DNA of 64,000 bases from Aralia elata. Taxonomy: Eukaryota; Streptophyta; Magnoliopsida; Apiales; Araliaceae. The stretch lies in assembly GCA_034770075.1 (NCBI GenBank), contig CM068386.1, positions 82,251,007-82,315,006 of the forward strand, given 5' to 3'. The translations under genes were made by a program, and so were the position numbers. Positions 22,576 through 34,100 of this stretch are shown in pieces. How positions within the stretch are numbered: position 1 is the stretch's first letter; every line of letters starts with the position of its first letter. The notes below the pieces were generated by a model, which was not told the origin of the DNA, made no database searches, and saw only the letters and a program-made list of their open reading frames with translations.

Positions 22576-22959
22576 TAATTCTAATAGCTCAAGAAAGGAC
22601 TACATAAAAGGTCTAAGAACTGAATGACATGGTTCAATTATAATTATTGATGCAAGAGAAATCTCTCAAGCACAGATTTGAATGAATATATATATATATA
22701 TCTACCTCCAAGGGATATATTTTTACAATAACTGTGGATATTTTGAACAAATTTCTTTAAAGATTTAAAAGAGATACTAATGCATCATCTTAATATAAGT
22801 AATAGAATAATTAATATTACAATCGATCTCAAGAGTATGTGTTGGGAAATGAATTGCCAAAAGTAAATAACTATTATTGTACAACTATTTAAGCACATAG
22901 CATCGATCAACTTGCAATCACAACAACACATCCTACGCCAGCAATGACACTAAGGATGA

Positions 22960-23160
22960 AGTTTTTATTAGGAGGTCCATGTCTTCCAACTAAGAAAAGG
23001 ACCTTTCTATATATTTTTGACACGTGTACAATAATTATTTTTTTAACCAATAGCCCATAACATGTGAGGGCCAATTTGTATTAATTATGTATGGTCCATT
23101 ACACGTGTCGAAAATGTATAGGGAGATCCTTGAAAGACCTGGACCTCCTAATAAAAACTC
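22960..23160. mobile_element. MITE (201 bp) with 9-bp TSD, Mutator-like
   Basis: Terminal inverted repeats AAGTTTTTATTAGGAGGTCC and GAGTTTTTATTAGGAGGTCC match at 19 of 20 positions. The inner part continues as an imperfect hairpin through GACACGTGT. A perfect direct duplication CTAAGGATG lies at 22951-22959 and 23161-23169. The inverted arm at about 56295 carries a single CTAAGAATG at the same place, an empty site that confirms the boundaries. The 9-bp duplication suggests mobilisation by a Mutator-type transposase. Confidence 0.93.
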
Positions 23161-23174
23161 CTAAGGATGACTAG

Positions 23175-23522
23175 TATTAGACCACAACACTCGGAACTCA
23201 CATCCACCACAACAACCGTAACATAACAGCATGATAAGATCATTGTTATCATGTTATCCATAAGATATTCAAATGAATAGATTAGATAGAACACTCGGAA
23301 CTCACATCCACCACAACAACCGTAACATAACAGCAGGATAAGATAATTGTTATCTTGTTATCCATAAGATATTCAAATGAATAGATTAGATAGATATTAG
23401 TACTTCAAGTTGTATTTATCTACACTACGCTGCTAAGTGTATATATGTGTATGTTATGTAGTGTAGTCAGATATCAAAGAAGTGAATATAGAACTTCGTT
23501 GTGTGCAATTCTTTATAACTAG
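23175..23522. mobile_element. 348-bp insertion of unknown type with a 104-bp tandem duplication
   Basis: The right inverted arm runs straight from the MITE site to AATAATTTTCGAATAAG, whereas the left arm has this extra block. ACTAG occurs at both edges (23170-23174 and 23518-23522), a possible 5-bp target duplication. Within it 23187-23290 is repeated as 23291-23394 with few changes. There are no TG...CA termini or clear inverted repeats, so the class is undecided. Confidence 0.6.
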
Positions 23523-23750
23523 AGTAATTTTAGAATAAGATAGCGTTATATATAGATACAAGTCATCCACGCTGCATATATATATGTTAACTGAACTTTC
23601 AAAGTTTCGGTCCAAGTTCATAAATATGATTACATATATGCATGTGTGCACACCCACGCACACACATATATATAATATTATATACATACATAGATATAAT
23701 ATAAATAACATATATACATATGCAGTATCCACATGTGAAAAGGGAACATC

Positions 23751-23766
23751 AAAACGACGTCGTTTT
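23751..23766. promoter_or_regulatory. Palindrome AAAACGACGTCGTTTT in the MULE-1 TIR
   Basis: A perfect 16-bp palindrome with an ACGT/GACGTC core of the kind bound by plant bZIP factors. Near-copies occur at 38120-38135 (other TIR, one mismatch), 38363-38378 and 56153-56168 (the two MULE-2 arms). A regulatory role is inferred only. Confidence 0.5.
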
Positions 23767-24148
23767 GGCTCTCTCTCCACTCATTCTCCGGCAGTCCGGC
23801 TGTAAGGCCAAGCGCATGCTACTGGATGTAGTGTCTCTCTCATATGTATATCAATTGCTCCTTCGATACCTACAAGCATTCTCTTAACAGACAAGAAATC
23901 GATACGATTCTTAGCTTCTCTAAATTAACTGATACTTCAGTCAAAACTTATGACCCACCAAAAAGGCAATATTTCAAAATAGAAACATCAAATGTAATTT
24001 CTTTTTCGGAATATGTTGAAACTTGAAATGAAATCATAACATACTAAAAGAATAATCTATGACTCCTGGCAATCTGAAATTCCAGCAAGTTCAAGACTTA
24101 TAATTAAAAAGAAAAGTTGTAATCAGTTATGGCAAACAAGACTACCTT

Positions 24149-24254
24149 CTACTCAGTAACATTAGGTTCTTCTTCTCCTGGGTATTTCTCGTATGCATCA
24201 ACATCTTCATCATCCACGAACAAGCTAGCATTTGAAAGAAACAACTCGCCGCCA
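24149..24254 (-). pseudogene. Captured terminal exon in the left MULE-1 TIR
   Basis: On minus a splice-acceptor-like CTATTCAG is followed by an open stretch reading GGELFLSNASLFVDDEDVDA then YEKYPGEEEPNVTE and a stop. The acidic sequence looks like the last exon of a real protein, but I do not recognise the gene. The right TIR copy (37617-37730, plus) has lost the acceptor AG, gained a one-base frameshift and lost the stop. The copy here is therefore the better preserved. It was probably captured into the TIR from a host gene. Confidence 0.5.
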
Positions 24255-25195
24255 CTGAATAGAAAAATAAATTCACATGAGATACCAGTACAACGATAAA
24301 ACATCAGCACGTATCAGAGGTAATATAAATTTCAAAAACTGATACTTAGACAACTAGAAAATAATATCACCAAGAAATGGTCACAACAACAAATTTTATA
24401 AAATATCTACCAATGCACCACGAAGGAACCGAGCCAAAGAGAGAAACACAACCTACTATTGCAAGACCAAAAACCCATCTTTCAACTATTATTGCAAAAT
24501 CAAAAACCCATCTTTCAACTATTCAAATCTTAAACACTACATAGTCATAGTTAACATATCAAATCTACGTTACAACTACCACCGAAGGTTAATATCTCCT
24601 ACATTAATCACAAATGAAATACCACAAATACCAGGTAAAGTTAGGGTTTGTCTTGATGCCTCTTTCAGATAAAGAAGATGAATACGTTTGGGCTTTACAA
24701 GATGACGAAGATGGCTCCTTTGCATGTTTGAGTAAGAGAAGAAAATACCTAAGTCTTAATGCCAAAAATTGATGCTTACCCGCGCGACATATTACAGAGT
24801 TCAAATTTGATTAAAACAGTTAAATCGCTTATTAGAATGGCGATATTGAACTGGACTAATTAACTGATTAAATAAATTAATTAAAAGAATATCACTATTA
24901 TAAAAAGTGGAATAAGGGAAGAATTAGTAATCTTAATGATGTTCATAATAACAATATTACGTGAACATTATTAGTTGTAATAGCATTATTGAGCAAGTAA
25001 GTCGGACAAAAAAAAAATTTAACGCAGTAAATTAAAACAAGTAAATGAACTCACTCCAACACTAGAACAAAAAATGAGCCGTCTTCCAAACATTATACTT
25101 CATGTTGCTGAAAACGTGACCGTTGATCATTAATAGTTCAAATGGTTTGACTTGGGCTGTTTTAATTATAAGCTAGGCTGCTCTATTTGGCTTTT

Positions 25196-26491
25196 AATTA
25201 ATCCACTTGCTAACAAAATTTGGGCCAGCAGTAATTGCTTATTTTGTTTGGGCCACTACTCATTTGATTTACCAGGCTGCTTAAAAGATCTAGCATATAA
25301 GGATTGGGTCAGATTTTTAGTCAACAGATTTCTGGGCCAGTTTTATTTAAGGGCTCTTTACAGTAATATACAATTTTTAGTAAACAATTACAAAAAGAGT
25401 GTGCAAATAAAATAATTACAAAAAAAGTGCAATATGGACAAAATAATTACAAAAACAAATCATCAGCAAATCCCTACAAAGGAGGAAAAGATAGAAATCG
25501 TTAGTAGTCAGTTACCATTTTTTTCCAAACCCAAACAAATCGTTCGTGGTAAACAATTCAAATTTTTCCATTGCCGACAACTCAGATTCCGCCATTGCCA
25601 AGATCAAATCAAAGTAAACAAATCTTTAAATTCGTTGACAACAGCCGAACTAAACCACGCAAATCGTCACCTTCTTTTCACACAGTGAGTATAAATTTTA
25701 CAAACGAATTCAGAGAATTCGATCTGTGTGTTTCGTTTTAAATTTGTTTTTAATTTAATGTTGGTTGAAGTTTGATTAGTAGTTTATTGATTGATTTCAG
25801 ATGAGTAAAAAGTATAACTCTGTTCTGCAAAAGCTATATGAATTTTTCTAGTAATAATTCACTTTCTGATGAATTTCTGAAATTATTTCGAATTGGTCAC
25901 CTTAAATTAAATGTTTGGTTACGTAGTTAGAATTGTTTAAGATGTTAATTGGTAACCAAAGCATGAAACTAATCGCTTTGGGTAATATCTGGATGAAACA
26001 ACGTGATCCATAAAATTTGTTACCATTTAAAAATATTTTGGTTACTTACAAACTAGTAGTTGGGTACTTTAGGTTACTAATTAAATATTTGAATGTTCCT
26101 GAGGTTTTGACACGCATGGAATTGTTTATAGGTTTTAGTTTAAAAAATATCTTTCCTATTTATGGTTACCTAAAATGAATATGTTTTGTTACTATATAGG
26201 TTTGATTTGGTTACTGATTATGGTATATTTTGGAAACCAGTTATTTATATTATGGTTACTATAGGTTTGATTTGGTTACTGATTATGATATATATTGAAT
26301 TCCATACATTCTATAAATATATTAATGGTTACTATAGGTTTGATTTGGTTACTGATGTGCTTAAGTTAAATTTAAAAAAATATGCTTCATATTTTTGGTT
26401 ACCAATTAGATACATGTCTGTTTACTTTGTATTAGTTATTTGGTTACAATTCATAATGATATATATTTAACTGTGATGCAGTTACCAGACT
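25196..26491 (+). promoter_or_regulatory. MULE-1 transposase upstream region and probable 5' UTR intron
   Basis: Non-coding. A donor-like CACACAGTGAGTATA near 25683 and an acceptor TGATGCAG ending at 26480 suggest a non-coding first exon and a ~0.8-kb intron before the start codon. The intron is T-rich and holds several TTGGTTAC words. Splicing is inferred from motifs only. Confidence 0.45.
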
Positions 26492-29400
26492 ATGGATATG
26501 ATTCCAATTGTACTTTACTTCAACGGATCGTGGACTGACAGTAATCAATACAACAATTTTGAAGTTACAGGCATCGTAGTCCCAACAAATTGTTCATACT
26601 CAGAAATGAGAAACTTGATATGCAGTGCAATAATGGTAGACACCAACACAACAGAATTATCGATCAAATTTCATATAAGAAGCAACATTCCCCCCATCAT
26701 TATATCAAACGAAGCAACCTTCAGATTTTATATGGAAGTGTGTCGAAAATCAGAAGAACAAGGCAAGTTTCCATTAATTGTAGAGGATATATCCAACAAT
26801 GGAGGCACTTCTACTATACAAAACTTGAGTACTGAAGAAGAAAATGGGATGCAACCTATAAGTACAATCATGTCTACGCAATGGAATTCAGACCTTATAC
26901 CAATAGCAACACAAGATTACAACAGTGTAATACAATATGCTGAGCAGCTTGCAATTGAAACTATGGAACAAGAAAGACAACAGGACATGGTTCACGTTGA
27001 AGCACAAGGTGATGATGTCATAACAGATCCGAATGTAGGGGAAGTGAAAGTACACCAAACATACAAAGATAAAAAAGTCCTAACACAGGCAATAAGGCTT
27101 CATTCAATTAGACAACATCGACAACACAAGGTTCAAAGAACAAGTGGTAGAGACTTTGTTCTAGTCTGCGTCAAAGATGAAAAATGCAAATGGAAGATTA
27201 GAGCATCAAAGTTTAAGAAAACCACAATGTTTAAGGTTAGAGAATTCAATAATGTACATACTTGTTCGTCGGACATAATGATGGGAGATCATAGACAAGC
27301 AAGTAGTGCTTTGGTTAGTGATTGCATAGTCCATAAATTATCAAATTTAAAGAAAGTTTACACACCAACGGATATTGCAGACGACATGATGATAGAATAT
27401 AATGTCTCAATATCCTACCAAAAAGCATGGAGAGCAAAGGAGAAGGCATTGGAAAAAGTGAGAGGCAACCCACACGACTATTCTCTGATCCCTTCATGGT
27501 TGCATATGTTGAAGAAAACCAATCCGGGTAAATGTTATTAAATTTTTAAATCATATCTGGAAACCCAATTTACTTAATTGGGTTACTTCTTTTTTAGGGT
27601 TTGGCTACCAACAAAAACATTAAATAAATATCGACAGAAAATGTTTTTAATATATAAAATGAGGTAACCAAATAACAATATGCAATAAACTGAGGTAACC
27701 AAATACCAATATGCAATAAACTGAGATAACCAAATACCAATATGCAATAAACTGAGGTAACCAAATACCAATATGTAATAAACTTAGGTTTCCTTGCATA
27801 TTGGTTTTTGGTTACCTAGTTGTGCCTGTTGAGACTTTACTTGATAATTAATGCAGAATATATATATATATATATATATACGTATTTGGGTACCACTAAA
27901 TACTAATATTTATAATTATACATACTACATACATCCTTTAACTGAGTGGTACATTGATAAAACAAACTTATTGCATTTGGTATTTAAATAAATTTTTTTT
28001 TTAGGAATTACTTAGCAAATATGGTTGTTTATTATTGGCATTATTTTTTTTAACCAACTGGGACTGACACCATTTTGCTACTGTCTTTAGCATGAAATTG
28101 TTATAATTCTTCTTAATTGGTTACCATATAATAGGTTATTGGTTACCTGCATATTTGAATTTGATTACCATGTAAAACATTTATATTGACATTATTGGAA
28201 TTTAATATCAGGATCAATCACAAACTTGGAGTTGGAAACAAATGGACGTTTCAAGTATCTATTTTTTGCAATAGGAGCATCCATTGAAGCATGGCATCAT
28301 TGTTTCCCAATCATTGTGGTTGATGGCACATTCATCCAATCAACCTACGAGGGAACACTACTTATAGCAAGCACACAGGATGCAAACAGATCCATTGTTC
28401 CAATTGCTTTTGCAGTGGTTGACAGTGAAAATGAAATGTCTTGGAGATGGTTTTTTATCAACTTGAGAAATGCATGTGGAGTAAAAGAAGGACAATGCAT
28501 TGTTTCTGATAGACATGAAACAATTATACAAGGAATAAACTTTGTTTTCCCCGACGTGATGCATGGTTCATGTACGTATCATGTTCTGAAGAATATAAAA
28601 AACAGATTTAAAAAGAAGGGAGACGAACTAAAGAAAGCATATAACGGGACATGTAGAGCTTACACTGTTGAAGAATTCAACAAACACATGGCTGTTCTTG
28701 ATGAGATTGATCCTCGCATTAGAACATATTTGGAGGAAGAAGTCAAATTAGAGAGATGCACAAGACTACATGGTACTGTTAGCTGATATTCAACCATGAC
28801 TTCAAACACAGCCGAATCTGTTAACAATGCGATCAAATCTATCAGGGATCTTCCAGTTATAACAATGATAGAATGCCTTCGTTGTATGGCTCAAAGATGG
28901 TATTTTACAAACCAACAGGCAGCTATATCAACATTCAGTACACTATCTACAACAGCTGAAAAAACACTGCAAAATAATATCATTGAGTCAAAGAAGCTTA
29001 AGGTTAGTAGTTGATTTTTAAATTATTACATAAATACATAACATACTTTACATTTGTATTTTATGGAATTCATTATCAATTGAGTATGTTTATCAGTGGC
29101 ATTCTTTTTTTTAACCAACTAAATGATTCAATTTTGCTCATGAATTGTGTAGCATGTAACTGTTACAATACTGTTAAATTGGTTAATATAAAATAGGACA
29201 TTGGTTACCTTCATACAAGTAATTGGTTACCATGTTTTATTGATTTGGTTACCTAGTTGAGCCTGTTGAGTAATTACTTGGTAATTAATGCAATAGATAA
29301 ATATATATAAGTATTTAGATACCAGTAAATAATTATATTTATAATTATACATAATACCTACATCCTATAATTGTGTAGTAAGTTGATACATCATACATAT

Positions 29401-30206
29401 TGCTTTTTGAGTTTCAATAATATTTTTTTTAGGATTTCATTCACAATAATGGTTGTTTATCAGTGGGATACATTTTTTTAACCATATGATTGTATATTAT
29501 TGACATTATGTTTTTTAACCAATTGGGACTGCAACCATTTTGCTACTGTCTTTAGCATGAAATTGTTATAATACTTCTTAATTGGTTACCATATAATAGG
29601 TTATTGGTTACCTGCATAATGGAATTTGGTTACTTCAGTTTATTTATTTGTTTACATATCTGTGTCTGTTAGGTATTTACTTTGTAATTAATGCAGTAGT
29701 TAAATAAGCATATTTATGTTTACAAGCATACATACTAACAACAATATTTAATTGTTCATTAGGTTGAGACATCAAACTTGGTGGTTTTTACTGTTTACGA
29801 TGTAAACACACACTATATTGTGAACATGGTACAAAGAACATGCACATGCAATAAATTTCAATACCACGAGATGCCTTGTTCACATGCTGCTGCTGTTATC
29901 AACAAAAGGAATTTGAGTTGTTATGACTTTTGCACAGAGAAGTACTCAAAAGCAACTTTGGTAAAGACTTATGCATCTTCCATCATGCCATTAGATGATA
30001 AAGATAAATGGGATGTGCCAGAAGAAATACAAAACATCTCTGTAAAACCACCAAGTTCAAGAAGACCAGCGGGAAGACCAAAGATAAAGAGGTACAAACC
30101 CGCATCTGAAAACAAAATTCAAAACAAATGCAGCAGGTGCCAAGAAAAGGGACACAACAGGAAAACATGCAGTAATGCACCAATTTTACGATCGAAGAAT
30201 GTTTGA
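26492..30206 (+). CDS. MULE-1 MURA-type transposase, three coding exons, one in-frame stop
   Basis: Exons are 26492-27527, 28212-29002 and 29763-30206, with GT donors, AG acceptors and phase kept at both junctions. Exon 1 encodes an N-terminal region and a Mutator DNA-binding-type domain (CKWKIRASK, HTCS...HRQASS). Exon 2 holds the MULE DDE domain: IIVVDGTF (first Asp), CIVSDRHE (second Asp), the CxxH motif SCTYHVL, and SNTAESVNN (Glu). Exon 3 holds a SWIM zinc finger (CTCNKFQYHEMPCSH) and a C-terminal zinc knuckle CSRCQEKGHNRKTC after an AT-hook-like RPAGRPKIKRYK. A TGA at 28783-28785 lies between the second Asp and the catalytic Glu, where related proteins read through. Full-length product would need read-through, so this copy is probably inactive. 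It would cut and paste MULE-1 by binding its TIRs. Confidence 0.9.
27661..27784. repeat. 31-bp tandem repeat, four copies
   Basis: Units start at 27661, 27692, 27723 and 27754, each close to GAGGTAACCAAATACCAATA followed by TGCAATAAACT. They lie in intron 1 of the transposase gene. Each contains GGTAACCAAA, the reverse complement of the TTTGGTTACC word common elsewhere in this element. Confidence 0.9.
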
Positions 30207-31119
30207 CTTGATACATCAGCAAAGAAAATTGATAGATATAAAACAGATGTTTGTTTACTTTGAGTAACAAATATACATGCATTTAATAAATTTATTATTG
30301 ATGTAAAGAAACAAAAATTGGTTTAAATAATACTGAATATTTTTTGGTATCTATTTCAAAATTACAATAATTAATAATTAAAAACAATATTACTCAACAA
30401 ATTAGTAGTGATAATATTTAATAAATAAATTTATTAAATATTATATTAGTTGAAATATGAGTATTGTCATTTGGGATTTCAATAAGTGATTCTTATTATT
30501 TGTTTCTAAAATGTGGGAGTTCATTTTTGTTAAAATAACTAGTAATGCTACATTTTTGCAACTGCCTTCAAAATGAAACTATTACAAAACTTCAATAACT
30601 TAATATGAGTTGTTGGTTACCATAATGTAATTGTTTGTTTACATTCATATAATTATTTGGTAACATAGCTGTGCACGTTCAGAATTTAATTGGAAGATAA
30701 TGCAATATATAATTAAATATAAATTAATGTTTGACAGTCGAAACTGTCTTCAACATGTATGTATTACAATTGCTAAATTGGTAACCATCATATTAAAGAT
30801 TAAGAACCTTCGTGTATGTATCTGGTTACCTACGGATAATTATTTGGTTACATTTGTTTGCCTGTTCAATATTTGAAATGTAACCAATACAGTGCATACA
30901 TAAAATATATGTATTTGTATACAACTAAACACAACTGTACAACAAACCAAATATGAAATAACAATAAATGACAAATCATTGCTAATAAAAGAAAATACAT
31001 AATTCCATTAAAATAATAATTCAGTACAGAATACCAATTCAGTAAGAACCACAAGTGCTAATGAACTTTCAAAATTCAAACAGTTTCTAAAAAACAACAA
31101 AAAGAAAATCTACAGACAA
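30207..31119. other. MULE-1 intergenic region between convergent genes
   Basis: An AT-rich spacer between the stops of the transposase (plus) and Ulp1 (minus) genes. It has several GGTTACC words and no recognisable coding sequence. Confidence 0.55.
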
Positions 31120-34100
31120 CTACTTTGCTGGAACAAATCTGCCTCGATTTTCTGTATCTGAATCATATCCATCTAATTGCTTGTTCCTTGCATAAATGTA
31201 TAGGTTTACACATAATTTTTTTCTGTACTGCATGATGGGGAATGGCTTAGGTATTTCGTCAATCTTTTGATGTAGAAAATGTTCAGCAAAACAAAGCGTG
31301 AACATCCCGCAATCACTACAAAAAACAAACAAAACAAATCAACCCAAGCAACATACCAGATAAAATACTATAAGAAATTAAATAAAATAATAAATCTCAC
31401 CCATCAATCTGTTCTGGCAACCCTTCAGCAAACTCCAATTCAATCAAATCCAACTCCCCCTTCTGGATATATGGAGCACTTTTAAAATCAATATCTGACC
31501 TGTCTTTCCAAAACCCAGATTTAGACAATATTATGGGAAGAATAAAAATGTAAGGCTCACAAACATCAATTATGCTTGTTCGGATTACTGTCTTTGTAGG
31601 TCGAAGAGAATTGTAAACCACTAAAACTCTGCGATGGACATCAAAAACCAGCAGAAACCAATGATCTGGGCCTGTCATATGAATGGGGAACATAACAAAA
31701 TCAACATTAACCCATGGTGTGTTCGCAACCATACTATAACCTCGAATGTACTTAGCGACATCACCATCCCCCGTCAGTATAGATGAATCTGCATTATTAG
31801 AACCATATTTTCCATATAAAGTCGACAACTTTACATGGAACCAACAATCGGTTGTAGTGACTCTAATTTTAATATTGGGCGAGTGTTTAGCCATTTTCCT
31901 GAAGTAGTACAGTGAAATGTCGATATGCTGAAACAAAAAACAAACAAATAGCCATAAGTTATGCAATATAAAATTCATCTCAAGATAACAACACTTGTGT
32001 GACATAGTGACCAATCCAATATAATGTAATAACAAATAATAATTTACTTAAATGTAAACTTGATAAACAGATTAAATAAGTATGTTAAGCCAATGTTGAT
32101 ATGCCTGACAAAGAAAGAAACCAAAATCCCTAAGCTGTGCAATATATCTATTTGAAAAAGGTAACCAATGTTTTCTAAACAAGTAGCCAAAACACATGTA
32201 AATGGTAACCAATAATAATTAAATGCAATATCATAATGTCATCCCAATTTCTTGAAGTATTATCATACCTTGCTGTTGATGTTGCCCAAACAGTTGAAAA
32301 ACATACATAACACTGCAAAAATTTTACTTTCTGATAGTGGTGGACAGTATAGACTATCAAAGTTACCAAAACAAAGCTTTCAGGTAACCAAATTTTGAAA
32401 ATCATAATATAAATTAAGTAAATAAACCAAACTCTAAGAAATGTTAATTGTGATAAGGTTTAACAACACACATGTTCACACATAAATATACTGACATGAT
32501 GGTAAATAAACTATACATGAGTAGTTAGATTGTACAACCACATCACATTATATAATGCAACAAAATCAAATATATAATGTAACAAATAATAATCTAACTA
32601 AATTCCATCTTGTTTATACAATTTAAATAAGTAGGTTAATGCAAAGTTGGTATGCCTGAAAAAGTAAGAAACCAAAAACACTAAGATATACAATATGACT
32701 ATTTGATAAAGGTAACCATTGTTTTCTAAACAAGTAACCAAAACACATGTAAATGGTAACCAATAATAATTAAATGCAATATCATAATGTCCTCCCAATT
32801 TCTTGATGTATTATCAGACATTCCTGATGTTTTTGCCCAAACAGTTAACAAAAATCCATAACACTGCATAATTTTTACATTCTGATAGTGGTAGACAGTA
32901 TATTCTATCAAAGTTACCAAAACAAAGCTTTCAAATAACCAAATTGTGAAAAGCATAATATAAATTAACTAAATAAACCAAACTATAAGAAATGTGAATT
33001 GTGATAAGGAAACTTACATCATGGTCAAGCCACGTTCCAGGAGTCTTTAGATTGAAGAACCACATTTTAGATGCTATATTCACAGACCCATAAGTGAACG
33101 CAGGCTCTATCCTATCATGATGTCCTGAAAATTTTTCATGCCTGCAAAAATAAAAATATAATTAAAATAAAACATAATATTTATTTTTTTTACAAATAAT
33201 ATGTTTTTGTGTAAAGTTAAATAACGTACCTTTTCCTATTATTTAACCCAACCTTGAACCATTGATCAAACAACGCGATCTCAAATTGGGATGGCATACC
33301 CATACATTCATCGGGAAATGCAGAAATACCACTGTGTGTATCTGAAACAACCACATCAGAACAGGATGAAGCAGCAGAACCAAACCTCGAAGTAAATGGA
33401 CTCCTCAAAGCCGCACTCTTTGAAGCAGCGCGAACAGGTCTAGCATAAGGTTTCGACGCACTCCTCTCCACTTCAGCACAAACCATTATATCCTGAGTAG
33501 TTAACACCATTTCATCGAGCAGAGAAATGGGTTGTGGCTCCAATTTACCAACCTTTAACAAATAACAAAAAGATCACTATAAAAATTGAAGAAAGAATTT
33601 TCAAACTAACTGATAAGTAACAAAAGTAATATAAAATAATAACCATTTCAGTTTATATCGGTAACTCATTCTAAAACAAAAACAAACCTCAATAGGAGTA
33701 TAAACAACCATCTCTTTCCCAAAAGACTCCTCCAAAATATCAAAAGTTGGATTATCATTCTTCATGCCAATCTGTTAAAAAAACAAAAAAGAAAAAGCAA
33801 TAAAACAAAAAAAACTTCAAAACAAATATTGAAAAAAAAAATTTTAATTTTTTACCTTATCATAATCTCCACCAGTTTGGTCACCACCCGTTCCACCTAT
33901 ATCATCATCTTTTTTAACATTAAACAGTTTTTCATCATCCAAACCATGATCCAAATCATCGGCATCATGAGATTTATCCTCATCATCAACCCTGTCGTCT
34001 CTCCCACCTTCACTCGCATCAAAGCGGCCACGTAAATTCTTACTCAACATCTGCTCAATGTCCCGTAAAATCTCGATACGGAACACCCGTAACTCTTCCT

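Larger units (their letters stand above)
22583..23585. repeat. Left inverted arm, outer part (split by insertions)
   Basis: Reverse-complement match to 56230-57590 (for example GGACTACATAAAAGGTCT at about 22593, and CAAGTCATCCACGCTG near 23560). The arm is interrupted by a MITE at 22960 and by a 348-bp insertion at 23175, neither of which is present in the right arm. MULE-1 is inserted at its inner edge. Confidence 0.87.
23586..25195. repeat. MULE-1 left terminal inverted repeat (~1.6 kb)
   Basis: Inverted match to 36690-38301. Shared landmarks are the terminal GTTAAC..., a GACGTC palindrome, a coding-like exon, and CGTGACCGTTGATCATTAAT near 25117 as the last clear stretch. Similarity fades after about 25195. 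Confidence 0.88.

Noticed and set aside
26186..26470. 94-codon hydrophobic frame upstream of the transposase
   Set aside because: It is an open stretch in a T-rich intron made of repeated GGTTTGATTTGGTTACTGAT-like words; apparent membrane segments come from composition.
27661..27784. Regular 31-bp repeats resembling a CRISPR array
   Set aside because: There are no unique spacers: the whole 31-bp unit repeats. The context is an intron of a plant transposon.
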